Source: Scolanthus callimorphus (taxonomy: Eukaryota > Cnidaria > Anthozoa > Actiniaria > Edwardsiidae). From it: a stretch of DNA of 64,000 nt. The notes beneath the pieces were generated by a model. That model was not told where the DNA came from, did no database searches, and saw only the letters and a list, made by a program, of their open reading frames with translations. Below are positions 11,637-42,586 of this stretch, piece by piece; within the stretch, counting starts at the first letter, position 1; every line of letters starts with the position of its first letter. The translations under genes and the position numbers were made by a program. Location of the stretch: the NCBI GenBank assembly GCA_033964015.1, contig CM066913.1, forward strand, positions 11,960,953-12,024,952. The letters run 5' to 3'.

Positions 11637-11794
11637 CAGGGGCGTAGCTATAGGGGGTCCTGGGGTGCATGTGACCCCCCTTTTTTGAAGAAAAATACAG
11701 TAAACATTAAGAATAAATTCAGTAAGCTGGAAAAGGGCACCGTGCATCTGTACAGATGTGACCCCCTCTTTCTCAAACTGGGCTACGGCCCCTA
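11637..11794. mobile_element. CAGGGGCGTAGC-end MITE, copy 3
   Basis: Starts CAGGGGCGTAGCTATAGGGG and ends 'ctgggctacggccccta', inverse apart from a few changes. It contains the family block 'aatacagtaaacattaag'. It lies about 0.3 kb upstream of the C9orf72 start, so it could touch the promoter. The target duplication is blurred by mutation of the right end. Confidence 0.7.
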
Positions 11795-12189
11795 TGCCAC
11801 AACTCGACCTCTCTAAGGATACTTACAAACCGTCGAGATGACCCAACCAAGTACGAACTTTTTTAAAGGACTTTGAGAAAGTCTAAGGATCAGTCTAGCC
11901 CTATTAAAAAAGCAAGTCTTATTTTTGATCCCATTCTTTAAGTTTGCATCATTGCATTGTAGGTTGGACAAATGTATTTTGTCTTTTTACTAAATCAATA
12001 TGTTCTTTTCATTTCTGAGCATCATTTGCGTGAAGATGCTCAATTTAGGGGTGACCGGGCCTCTTGTTTCATGTTGGTTTCAAAAACGCATGTGTCCCTC
12101 TCATAGACGGCGTGGAAATTGGCTTTTTCAGGGGGAAAATTGTCCCTAATTTTATTGTAAATTGCACAAGAGTATAATTTGGTTTGATT

Positions 12190-12600
12190 TAGAAAAAAAT
12201 CGAGACCATACATCCAGACATCTCCCCGAGAGCTGAAGCATCGTATGGCGACCGTACGGTTCTTACGCCCACGCCAGAGATTTCGGCCCTGACAGTCGCT
12301 ATCCCGAGGGAATCCAGTTAATTGCCCGGTAGCGACTCAGTGACCTAGCGGTGAGAGTACGCCCGGCCACCAGACCATTTAAGGACGCCCCTTGTATGAG
12401 TAGCGAACCAACCAACCTTATCCCCATAGTTATCTGTTACCTCAAAGTATTTATAAGACGGAACGTCATCAATGGAATCCATGTGGGACACTTGTTATTT
12501 AATCTTACCGTTCCGCAAAAAAGAAACTGCTAGCACAAATAAGTCAAGATATTAAGGATTTTATTTCATATAACAATTCTAGAATCTCACAGTCCAGTAA
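12190..12600 (+). repeat. dispersed repeat family, copy 2
   Basis: The 5' part ('ccatacatccagacatc... cgccagagatttcggcc... acgcccggccaccagacc') matches 43905-44100. The 3' part ('ccttgtatgagtag... catgtgggacacttgttatttaatc') matches the complement of 1-295. This is the longest copy and shows that the other two belong to one family. Class unknown. Confidence 0.75.
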
Positions 12601-13378
12601 AGGACATATACTTAGCGCTCGCCGGACTCGCTCCATTCACTGGTAAGAGGCCACTGGCGCATGCGCATAAAAAATAACGCTTTTTACGCCTTCAAATTAG
12701 TTGTAGAGTGTAGAGGTTGAAGACGAATAGCAAACGAATGTTGGTGTTATTTAGCCAGATACGTTTTTCGAAAGCGAGATAACGCTGATTTTATGTACGC
12801 TTGCCAGTCAATCAGCGAAGGTCCTCAAATGGCTGCCACCAGAGCCTTCCCCGCGAGGTGACGAACCGGGGAGCACTGGGTACGAGAATGGACACGCACA
12901 AACAATGGTCTGCGCGCGCAGTGAATCTGGTCAAAAGCCCGAGGTCTTGAAAATACTATATTTTTTGCTTACACTGAAACAGCATAAAGCTTCTCAGAAA
13001 TAAGCCCGCGCTGCACGGAATTCAGCGCTCACACGACTCATCCAGGCCGCTCGCGAGCCAACCACAGCGCGCGATGTGAAGGATAGGGTGTCCCCGATTA
13101 GTGTGCCACTTGTGGCACGCTAGAAGTTACGACACCGTAATAAAGTTGTTGATTGAAGGATTCCGGACGCTAAACAAGTTCAGCACCGCGAGTCCTAGCG
13201 CCTGACCGGTGATGACCAATCAACTTTTGACCAGATTCGGGTGAAATTACGTCCTCAGTATGGGCTTTCGGAGTCTCTGTGATCGAAATGACTATTACTT
13301 TTGCATGCTAAGTGAGACAAGAGGTCCGAGCCAAATATTTTTACCCTGTTATACAATCCATCTCCTAATTTGATAAAA
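12601..13378. other. region between C9orf72 and NSUN5
   Basis: No gene is seen. 12825-12890 contains 'aatggctgccaccagagcc... ggggagcactgggtacg', which matches one arm of the foldback at 34640-34830. The part next to 13379 should be NSUN5 3' UTR. Confidence 0.5.
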
Positions 13379-19323
<5,945 letters not shown>

Positions 19324-19822
19324 CTTGGAACTGGTACTAGCCGCTGATCATAGTACTGCAGGAACCATGACCATAGCCCGGTCTAGCCCGGTAGGATTTT
19401 ACACATGGTGTAATGTTGCATGTAATTATTGAATAATCTTGCTATTGTGTGGATATAAATCGCATAAGGAGTGCAGGATTTATACTTTTCTATTACTTTC
19501 TATAAAAAATCTTCTCGCCAGATATGTACGTGACTTTTGCCAACCTCGTCCCCAGGGTCTTCTCGGTCGTTTTTCAAAATGGCGGTTAGCTCAGAAGACC
19601 AGGCTGAGTCATGTGACATATTGTTTAAGGACATGAGAATGAGGTTTGTCCTTTGTTTCGAAACGGTCATGTGACTCAGCCTCCCCCAGGGTCCCTCCCC
19701 CAGGGTCTTCTCTCGAGTCAACCGCCATTTTGAAAAACGACCGAGAAGACGAGGTTGGACTTTTGCTGCTAACTTCCGGTCTCCGAGAGGGACTGGAAAC
19801 TAGATATCCTCGTGTTCTCAAA
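19324..19822. promoter_or_regulatory. bidirectional promoter region, NSUN5/METAP2
   Basis: The two start codons face away from each other across 499 bp. Both start codons sit in TISU/YY1-type context: CAAGATGGCGGC for NSUN5 (exact fit to SAASATGGCGGC) and CAAAATGGCGGC for METAP2 (one mismatch). TISU elements combine YY1-type promoter activity with initiation on very short 5' UTRs (family knowledge). A foldback element fills 19540-19757. No TATA box is evident. Confidence 0.6.
19540..19757. mobile_element. foldback element in the shared promoter
   Basis: The left arm 'caacctcgtccccagggtct... tcggtcgtttttcaaaatggcgg' is inverse to the right arm 'ccgccattttgaaaaacgaccgagaag... gaggttgg'. Its arms contain CAAAATGGCGG, similar to the METAP2 start context. 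A related single arm ('ccagggtcttctgggtaatttttaagatggcgg' region, 39853-39890) lies just upstream of CYB561D2. Confidence 0.75.
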
Positions 19823-34150
<14,328 letters not shown>

Positions 34151-34639
34151 GAGAGAAACCAAAGAACTCGTGTTTACAGAATATGAAAATACTGAGGACA
34201 AAATGATTCCAAAAAATATCCATATTCTTTGATGGGGGATTAGACATTCCAGGGGTCAAATTCAGTCACAATAATTCAAGCTGATTTATGATTATTTCAA
34301 ATTTAAGATATCCAGATGGGTTTCAACATTGGGTATTTTTCTGGAATCATGCAGTACTGTGAGAAGTTGCATAATACATGTCACATGCATTCTAGTCTTC
34401 TAATAAAATACTAGTGAACAAGTGTGCTATCAGAAAATGTTTATCTGCAAAATGTTAGGGGTGGCAAATGGTTCAAGACTCTAAAAATATCAACTGATTA
34501 TTCTATGCAATTACAAGCTAAAAACTTGAGATTCTGAGATGCGTGTTAAACGTTGCAACATTTTGAATCTGCTACCTATAGTATGTTTTTGGAGATTCTG
34601 GCACCAGTTTGCCACCCTATGTAAGATCACCAAAATTCA

Positions 34640-34830
34640 TTCTCGAACCCAGGGCTTGCTGGTCGCAGGGGAAGCTCTGGTGACAGCCATTGACACAATA
34701 TGATCCAGAGCTGTTGAGAGGAACACCTTTCTGTGCATCCCAACATTCAAAATCAGTGAAGGCCCTCAAATGGATGTCACCAGAGCCTCCCCTGCAAGCA
34801 GACGAGCTGGGGAGCTCTGGGTACGTGAAT
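34640..34830. mobile_element. foldback repeat with 'accagagc' arms
   Basis: The left arm 'gcttgctggtcgcaggggaagctctggtgacagccatt' region is inverse to the right arm 'aatggatgtcaccagagcc... cctgcaagcagacgag'. One arm recurs at 12825-12890. Confidence 0.55.
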
Positions 34831-35202
34831 GACCAAAAGTGAGAGTAGTGACTTGGAATTGAAAATGAGTAGTGTCAGAGAATTCCGGTATGCAGGAAGT
34901 GCTTATTAATACCATTGCATAGCTGTCAACCCCAAGAGTGTACAAATGCAACAAATATATTATAGAACAGTGCAAGGATGTTATGTGTGAGAAATATGGT
35001 AAAGGGTGAGAAACCTTATCAAAGACTTAAAATCTTGAGACACTAGAGAATTAACAGCTATGCCATTAAGTACAGGCTTGTAACATGTTTGGGCCACACA
35101 GATCCCTTGTTTTTGGCAGTAATTTCAATCCCTGAGCACAATTCTTGCCATATTTTTTTATCCCTGTTCTCATTAAAAATTCTGATCCCAGATCCAGACC
35201 TA

Positions 35203-35326
35203 AAGGCCCATCACTAACCGAGAGCCTTTGCGGACTCTTAGCCAATCAGGGCACCCAAAAAACAATGGATCAATTTGAAAACAAAAGAAAACGGGGCGCA
35301 AATGCTCCGGGTTGGTGATGGGCCTT
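35203..35326. mobile_element. 124 bp foldback MITE, copy 2
   Basis: Ends 'aaggcccatcactaaccgag' and 'gggttggtgatgggcctt', TA on both sides, same length as 23334-23457 but inverted in orientation. Confidence 0.85.
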
Positions 35327-36057
35327 TAAAACAACTATTGTTCTCCACTCCTACCCTTTTGATCCCCAAACCTGCTACTCGGAGCATATTTTGGCTTTGA
35401 TCCCATACACCATGTTATGAGCCTGTGGAGTAATATGCCATTTATTGTAAAAAGGTTGAAAAATCCAAATAGACCGATTTCAATAATAATATCATTTCTA
35501 ACTTGGATCCAAAGGTTTATAGGGGTATAAAAGAAAAAAAAAAATCTTAATTTTTCAATGCCAATGGGATTTCTTTTCTATTCCCCAAAGCTTTGGACTC
35601 AAAGCTTTGGTAAGAATATTGAAATGTTTGAAACCCAGAAAGCGTAAAAATCTGAATCCACTGACATCACATCTGGCTAACAATATTGCACTTGCTCTTT
35701 TTGTTAATTGATCAGTCAAGATTAGCCTCTTCCTTGGGCAGTTCATTTTTGTTTCATTCTTCTCTCTCGTTAGTCTTGCAGCTTTGGTTTTCCTGTGGTA
35801 CAATCTTGAAAGAGCTGTAGAAGGTGGTTGAGCTTACCAACCGTCTCTACTCTTCCATGATTCTAACACAGGAAACACACCACAAAGAGAAATACCTGCA
35901 GGGGTGGCTAAATCAAGATAAATTAATTATACAGCTCATGGAGAGGGAGGGTACACATTTTCTAGTATTAGCCCCCACTTTTGTGATGCATTCTTTCTTA
36001 AGCCCTCCTCTCCCCTTCACACAAAGTGGTTCTGGGGGCCATGGTTAACCATTTGAA

Positions 36058-36213
36058 TAAGCCTAGTTGGAGTTTAAATTGTGTGTTGAGTGCGCATGCG
36101 ATTTTAGTCTGAATTTCTTGATTTCTTTTGTTTAACAAGAACAAAGAGAAGTTAAACAAAAGATTCGGACTAAAATAGCATGTGCACTGAACATGAAATT
36201 TAAACTCCAGGCT
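36058..36213. mobile_element. foldback MITE (GCCTAGTTGGAGTTTAAATT ends)
   Basis: The left arm 'gcctagttggagtttaaatt' is inverse to 'aatttaaactccaggc'. Inner blocks 'gcgcatgcgattttagtc' and 'gactaaaatagcatgtgc' also pair. It is non-coding, about 155 bp. Confidence 0.75.
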
Positions 36214-37216
36214 TATTGCCATCTGACAAAGTGGCACAAGGTTCAACTTAAAATACTTTGTTCATGAGGATTCATGCATTTTATTTATTGCAGTATGATT
36301 AATGGTGCAAAACAGAATAACTCATACTCTAAGTAGCAGCAATTAATTGCTTTTTGTTGTCTTTGTACATTTATGTTATTAGTATTCAGGACTTGTACTC
36401 TTGACAAGGTTTCTTGCAATATTAATAAACATGGTCATCATCATCTAATAAAATTGTTTTTCCTTAAAATGAATTTTGTAATTCTTTGCCTCTAATATAA
36501 GAAAAGCAAACAGAACTAATATAACAATTAGACATAAAATAACTTCTGTCATACAAAAAAAAGGAAAAGTCATTGCAGACTGTATTGAAAAGTCTTGAAA
36601 TTAACGCAATGTCTCTGAAACATTTTGTCAAATGAGACGGTGGAAAAAGTCCATAGAGCATTTCTGTGAAATACCCTCCATGTTGGGAGTATGAATTTTT
36701 TTACGTAACTCACAATGGAGCCTAGGATTGTTGAAATACTGTGTACAAATGAAGTGGGCACTTCTTTAGTAATTTAGAGTGGAATTTTGTCACTTTGCCA
36801 ACCTTGGAATTTACAGAAAAAGTCATATGATACCCTAACCAAATTAGAAATATTTTTTATCAAACCTGGCTAAATGGTATAATGTTGGTATCGGTCCAGC
36901 TTTTGTCCCATCCTAAATGACATTCACACAGCACTGATTAATATTTTTATCTCTGTTTACACAATAACCTTTGAACCAGATGAATTTTTTCAATGGTTTT
37001 ACCATCAGCCCAAGCACTGAACATTATTAGCAGGCATAAAAGGGAAAACATGTTTACAAAAAATTGCAACCTGCCACATTGGCTAGCTGCTCAGATTTCA
37101 TTCCACTGTCAAAACACACTGACCATATGAAGTTTTAAGCTGTCCTACAAATAGAGCCTGTAGCATGTGTCCTTAGCATATCTCTTTTTGTTCCAAAGTT
37201 CATGCATTTCTTAGGA

Positions 37217-39792
37217 TCATGTTTTCCTCCCAGCAGCCCTGTTTCCATACTCATTCACTACTTGACCAAGTATAATACCAGCAAGTGCAAATGCTGACAT
37301 GACACTACCCCACCATGTGATCTCGTTAGTGTTTTTAACAAACCAGTTAGAGAAGAATCCCAGAACAACTGTGGTAATTGCTGTTGTGAATACTAGAGTA
37401 CCGAACAAGGCATGCAGTTTCTTGCGCTCACCAAGCTTCTTGCTGAGAAGAGCAAACTTAGGGTACAAGACACTAATGCCTTGGAATGCCTGAACCAGTA
37501 TAAGCGCAACAGTAGCAAGTCCCATGGTACCATGCCAGGAAGTGAAATGGTTCTTGTCATGCTTCACCTTATTGACAAATATGACACCAAACCCAGAAAG
37601 AGCACATAAAATTGCCATCACTTGAACAATCCAGTGCCATAATGCCTTGGTGGCTCTTGGCATAGTCTGTATTAGTGAGCTGTGGGGCGAGAACATCAGA
37701 ATGGCCTCTACCATTAGGAAACAAAACTGGAGAAAGAAAATGAAAACTATTTCAGGGAATTTCTATTATATTATGGTTAAGATATTTATATCTGCTGAAG
37801 CATTGCTTTTTAATCCTAAAAGAGAAGAACTTACCGCAAGGGACATCAGTGTTGGGTGCCATGAAAATAAATCTGAAAAAGATAAAATATCAACCACAAG
37901 GCTATGTTACACAGGACAACGCAACACCAATTTTTCGTGTAACATTGTTGCACTAAAAATCGATCCAGCAGCTCGCGCTAAAAATTGTTTTAATGGTTTG
38001 CCAGTTGTTGTTGCGCTAAAAGTTGTCTTGTGTAACATGCCCATTGCCGAATGATTCAACGTCAACAAACTATTCACTCCACAATGTTTCGCGGAAAGTT
38101 TTTGTTGCGAGTTGTCCCGTGTAAGATAGCCTTAAGGGAATAAAGCAACAAGCATTGTATCCAAGTTAGTTTAATAATATTTATTTATTTGTCTCTACTA
38201 GAATATCAAAGGAAAGGTAATGTGAACAAGAAAAACAAGCAGGGTGGTTATTTAGCATTAAAGTGATCATTCGCATTTCTGGGAAAAACTAAATGGATAT
38301 GATTATGAGATAGGAATGGAAAACATGCTCCTGATCGACTAGATATAAGTTAATCTTTGTCCCATGTTGTCCCATGATTCCTACACTGCATTTTATAGGG
38401 GCTTGTTTTTGCAAAATGTCTCGCTGTTGTACGTACAGGTCGTACAGCTTCCATTTAAAACTTAATGAAAACTCATGTCCAGACATCCTCATAAAAATAT
38501 CTGGGAGTTGAACTGACAGCTAACTTGGACTGGAGTACCAACATTAATTCTATCAGCAGTAAGGCAAATAGGTCACTTGGCCTTCTACGGCACCATTTTA
38601 GACACTGCACTTCAAAGACCAATGAAATCGCATATAAAGCAATTGTCAGACTACAACTGGAATATTGCTGCGCAGTGTGGGACCCCTATGAAGCAGGCGA
38701 CATAGCAAAACTTGAGAAAGTACAACGAAGGGCTGCACGTTTTGTAAAGTCGGACTATCACCACGAAGCTAGTGTCATTTCCATGCTGCAGGATTTGGGA
38801 TGGCAATCCCTCCAAGCAAGACATGCAATATACAAGATTGTCAATGGATTTGTGGACATACAGATACCAAAAAAGCTTGAAACAAGAACAAGAGTGACTA
38901 GAGGATCGACCCAAGGCCAATTTAGAAACATTTTTGCAAGAAAGAACTGCTATAGATCAAGTTTTTTACTTCCCTGCTAACCGTTTCGCGAGCCCACTGT
39001 ATGTGCACGCATATCTACAGACGTTTTTCGCTGATATTGTTTGAGCCCCCCAGTGGAAAACGTTTCTAGATATGCGTGCGCATATAATGGGCTCAAGAAA
39101 CGATCAGTCCAAGGTTGTGGACGGCGGCAAAACAAAGTGAGTTTCGACCCAGCGCCGAGGTCTCTTTTCCTAGCGAACCTCAGCCAGTGAAATGCAGAGA
39201 AAAGAGGCCTCTGCTATGTTTCTACGCTGACCCCCCTGTGCCATATATCCAATAGGAGTTTTTTGCACAGTAACATTTAGATGGGTGTCTGTAAAACCCG
39301 GAACCCTCCTGGAACCCCCCTGAAATCACCCCGGAACCACCCGGAACCCCCTCAAAATTAAAAAATATACACATTCTGACTTCAAAAACTAGAAAAAAAG
39401 ATATCTCAGGAAGAGAACAAACAAACATCGTTTTTTCTAGTTTTTGAAGTCAGAATGTGTATATTTTTTAATTTTGAGGGGGTTCCGGGTGGTTCCGGGG
39501 TGATTTCGGGGGGGTTCCGGTGGGTTCCGTGAGGGTTCCGGGTTTTACAGACACCCCATTTAGATCTTAGCGGCCGGCAAGATTTGATGAAAGCGTTTTT
39601 GTATGAAGGACCTGACACTTGAAACCCAATATTCCCGCTAGTAGCCACGTTCCAAAGCTTGTTTGCCTCGACAACTACCACACCAGTTTGGAAGTTGTAT
39701 GTGTGCGACAAAATAGTTTTTTACTCACTTGAACCGGGCTGTGCCAGCCATATAACATATATAGGTAATCCTATAGCCACGATGTGTACCAT
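37217..39792 (-). CDS. CYB561D2: CYB561D2-like transmembrane b561 reductase
   Basis: Cytochrome b561 proteins pass electrons from ascorbate across membranes through two b haems (family knowledge). Exons: 39792-39729, 37872-37835, 37726-37217, with phases matching, giving 203 aa (human CYB561D2 222). Visible blocks: HIVAIGLPIYVIWLAQPGS (first membrane helix), LFSWHPTLMSLA, FCFLMVEAILMFSPHSSL, then several further hydrophobic helices. Likely haem histidines are in SWHP, LWHWI, SWHGTMG and KLHALFG. The ATG at 39792 is the only in-frame Met before the first helix, so the N-terminus is about 20 aa shorter than human; an upstream exon cannot be excluded. Intron 1 (1.86 kb) carries a LINE fragment and several foldbacks. 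Confidence 0.9.
37899..38133. mobile_element. foldback MITE (AAGGCTATNTTACAC ends)
   Basis: The left end 'aaggctatgttacacaggacaacgc' is inverse to the right end 'gttgcgagttgtcccgtgtaagatagcctt'. Internal blocks resembling 'gtaacattgttgc' are repeated. In CYB561D2 intron 1. Confidence 0.7.
38519..38980 (+). pseudogene. 3' fragment of a LINE reverse transcriptase ORF
   Basis: A forward frame of about 150 codons with KANRSLGLLRHHFRHC, YKAIVRLQLEYCCAVWDPY, LEKVQRRAARFV and SMLQDLGWQSLQARH. This is the region C-terminal to the RT catalytic core in many non-LTR elements. It is 5' truncated and of a different type from the LINE at 2617-6244. It lies antisense in CYB561D2 intron 1. Confidence 0.85.
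38982..39112. mobile_element. foldback MITE (CGTTTCGCGAGCCCA ends)
   Basis: The left arm 'cgtttcgcgagcccactgta... gcacgcatatct' is inverse to the right arm 'agatatgcgtgcgcatataatgggctcaagaaacg'. It is about 130 bp and non-coding, directly after the LINE fragment. Confidence 0.7.
39283..39556. mobile_element. near-perfect foldback MITE with 9 bp duplication
   Basis: A 274 bp element with ends GGGTGTCTGTAAAACCCGGA and the inverse, and arms of about 115 bp that pair almost without mismatch. CATTTAGAT flanks both sides (39274-39282 and 39557-39565). A 9 bp duplication with long inverted ends fits a Mutator/MULE-type MITE (inference). Confidence 0.85.
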
Positions 39793-40679
39793 TTTGCCCA
39801 GAAAGCTTGCAACAAAGGACAGTTTTTGCTCTTTTTTCGTTGAACTTCGTTTCCAGGGTCTTCTGGGTAATTTTTAAGATGGCGGGTACGTCATGGGAAC
39901 GAGGTTGTCGAGAGAGGTGACCAGGCCTTCTGATTTCAATGAGCTTCGCGCAAATGTTTCAACTCGTTTCGCGGCTTGTCAAAATCGAAGCTGTACGCCT
40001 TTCTTTATTCTCACAAAAAAAAATAAAGAAAATCCAGTTTGAGGACAATCTTATCCATCGCCATTCAGATCTATTTATTCATTACAGTAAGGTTAGATAA
40101 TATTTTTTTACAACTGGGAAATTGTTACATGCCTCTACGCATCCCCGCCAAGCATAGAGACAAAAATCTATCTAACAATTATTCCTCGAGCTATTGAATC
40201 AGAGGCCACGAGGGCGAGAGGAATAATTGTTTTAGTCAAATCACACTAGTAGGTCAATTTGTATAGCCAATTACTTGACTTCTATAATCCACTCGCATAA
40301 TAGCATACTATCGCGACTATCCCGAATCCTGCAATCTGATTGGCTCCGCTACTCACTATCTATCACGTAATAGATAATGATTAGCGAAAACGCTAGCGCA
40401 AAACTTTCTAAAACCATGAAAGAAAATACGTTTTAGCAACAACTCGAAGGTAGTCTAGTGGGTTTCTACTAAAACAATTAGATTACTCGTTCTCGTTTTC
40501 TACTGAGTCAAATAGTCAACTCGTAGTCTAATTGTTGATCTGCTATTGCAGAGCAGCAAAATTTGCATTTGCGAAGTTTTTTCATATTGAAATAAGTCGA
40601 CACATTTAGCTCTTTTAAACCGAGTAAAAGATTGCTTGCATTGTACAGTCTAGTTAACATGCGGAGTACTGTTCGTGGG

Positions 40680-40874
40680 GTCTAGCGGGAGGGCGGGGCC
40701 GGGTGTCTTCTTGCCCCTGATACACTGCGCACCTCTCGATGCCCATGGCCGGCGTGCCTCAACCAGAGCAGTTCCATTACACAGTACTTGGTGGTTATTA
40801 GAAGTCCCAAAGAGCCTAGCTATCCAGACCAGGTTTTACAAGTACTTAAAGAGCCTAACTATCCAGACCAGAAA
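40680..40874. other. 3' flank of the RING-NHL gene
   Basis: Contains two imperfect tandem copies of a unit with 'aagagcctarctatccagacca' and 'acaggtacttaa' (40811-40888). This is probably 3' UTR of the minus-strand gene ending at 40875. Confidence 0.4.
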
Positions 40875-42586
40875 TTACAGGTACTTAAGAATCTGTACAC
40901 TCCGCGGAAGCATGCTATCCTCGCCACATGACGCGATAATATTGCCGTCCTTAGTAATGTCAATATCGCGAATACCTGTCACAGTCCTAAAGCCGATCAC
41001 AAACGAACCATCGGTCTTGTACACCCGGAAGGACTTGGTCAAACCATGGTACGCCAGTATGGTTCCTGTATTGCGATCTACGCCCAAGTGTATTGGATAC
41101 GTGATCTCAATACCCATGCTGTCCTGCTCTCCGATACTCAGTTTATTATCGTCAAATTGGCACATGAATTTCCCTTTCTTGTCGAACATCTTGATGTTGC
41201 ATTTGTACCTGTCAGTGTTCGAATCTGACACGAAATACTTGTTATCCACGAAAACAGCCTTCTGTGGCCCGCAAAGGATGCTGGCACCAAACTCCATTTG
41301 GAGCTCGCCTTTGCGAGTGTACACTTGTACACATGGCTCCTCGCTTGAACACGCCAATAGAATCCGCCCATCGGGATCCGTAGAGATCCTCCCAAAATAC
41401 ATCACATTCTCCTGGTCTGGGTCATCTGTGTCCATTTCTACAATGGTCTCTAGATACTCGCCGGTCGGTTTATACAGTTTAATGGCTTGTACACCCTCCA
41501 GAGGAGCATCAGAAATGACTAACGTGGAGTCAGGGAGAAATGCCATTCCATCTGGACCCTCCAGGCCAGCTTCGTTACAATCTCCGTCACCAATCCGTTT
41601 GATGAAATGTCCCTCTGGATCAAACAGCAACACACATTCGCTCCCGAAGTCCGACACTGCCGTATGACCTTCTGTACTAATGGCAACCCCGGTGGGACGG
41701 AAACTGCGCTTGTACCGGTTGGGTAGGTTAATGCAATGGACCACCTCCGCTGCCCCTCCGTAACTAGGCGAGGCCTGTGCTATAGGGCTGGGCGGTGTGA
41801 CATCAATGGACGCGCTCATCTTCCTCGCGAACTGCAGCTTGCCAAGCCCGTCCTCGCGGGCCATCTGTAACAGCTTCCTGCTCGGGGTCAGGTCAATCAG
41901 AAACGATGGTGGTCTCTTAGGGGGGACGGGTGGTGGTTTGGTTTTGCCTCCCTTGTTAGCGCTTGCGTTATCTCCCGCGTCATCAAACACTGACTGCTCC
42001 CCCTCGTCTGTCGGAGACTCAGGACTCTCTTCGTCCGTAATAGACGAGAATGACGCGGTACTTGCGCGCTTTTTGAGCTGGCGTCTAACAATATCATTCA
42101 CTTGCTTGTGCAATTCATTCTCTTTTGTTGTTAAAGCACTGCGTATTCTCTCCGCTGTCTCGCTTATCAGTTTTTTCACAAGTTCTGCTTCTTCTTCTAG
42201 CGTTACTGCAGCCTGTCCATGAACAGCGCGTTGATTTTTCTTGTCTTTATGCAAATTGTCCTCGCTTGACTTGGAAGAAAGTGTTCTGCGTTTCTTCTTG
42301 TTCCACGGCTGGCCCCAGAAGTGACTTCAAGAAGTCGTAGAATCTTCAAATCCGATGGCAAAGCGTTGATACCCCCATGCGGTAAGGGCAATTCTTGCTC
42401 GTCTATGGGACAAGTGAGTATCAGGTCGTTTTTGAGGACCAAATCCTGAAGGCAGCTCAAACAAACAGTGTGATTACAAGGCAGACGCTTGGGGTCGTCA
42501 TATTCCTCCTCGCAAATCGGGCAGTTTAGGCTGTGTGTGCTGGTTAACTCGTCGCTTCTGTTGCTGATTTTTTTAAAGAAAGCCAT
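40875..42586 (-). CDS. RING-NHL (TRIM2/3-like) protein, one apparent frame break
   Basis: RING proteins of this type are E3 ubiquitin ligases; NHL propellers bind RNA or protein (family knowledge). The ATG at 42586 starts a frame with a RING at residues 22-66: CPICEEEYDD, LPCNHTVCLSC, LTCPID. The last metal ligand appears to be Asp (C3HC3D). A coiled-coil-like acidic/basic stretch (EEEAELVKKLISETAERI) and a Ser/Pro-rich linker follow. The C-terminal 290 aa form an NHL propeller with FRPTGVAIS, LEGPDGMAFLPD, FGRISTDPDGRILLA, YPIHLGVDRNTG and IRDIDITKDGNIIASCG. No B-box is seen. The RING frame and the NHL frame differ by one base; the change lies between about 42320 and 42255, where no plausible intron is seen. 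Either a 1 bp deletion (assembly error, allele or pseudogenisation) or a missed tiny intron. The CDS is otherwise intronless. Confidence 0.8.

Larger units (their letters stand above)
34151..37216. other. region between METAP2 and CYB561D2 3' ends
   Basis: Convergent 3' ends; no gene is seen. It holds foldbacks at 34640-34830, 35203-35326 and 36058-36213, and the 3' UTRs of both neighbours. Open frames here are short and without domains. Confidence 0.6.

Noticed and set aside
40675..41667. 330-codon plus-strand open frame
   Set aside because: Antisense shadow of the NHL-encoding frame on the minus strand.
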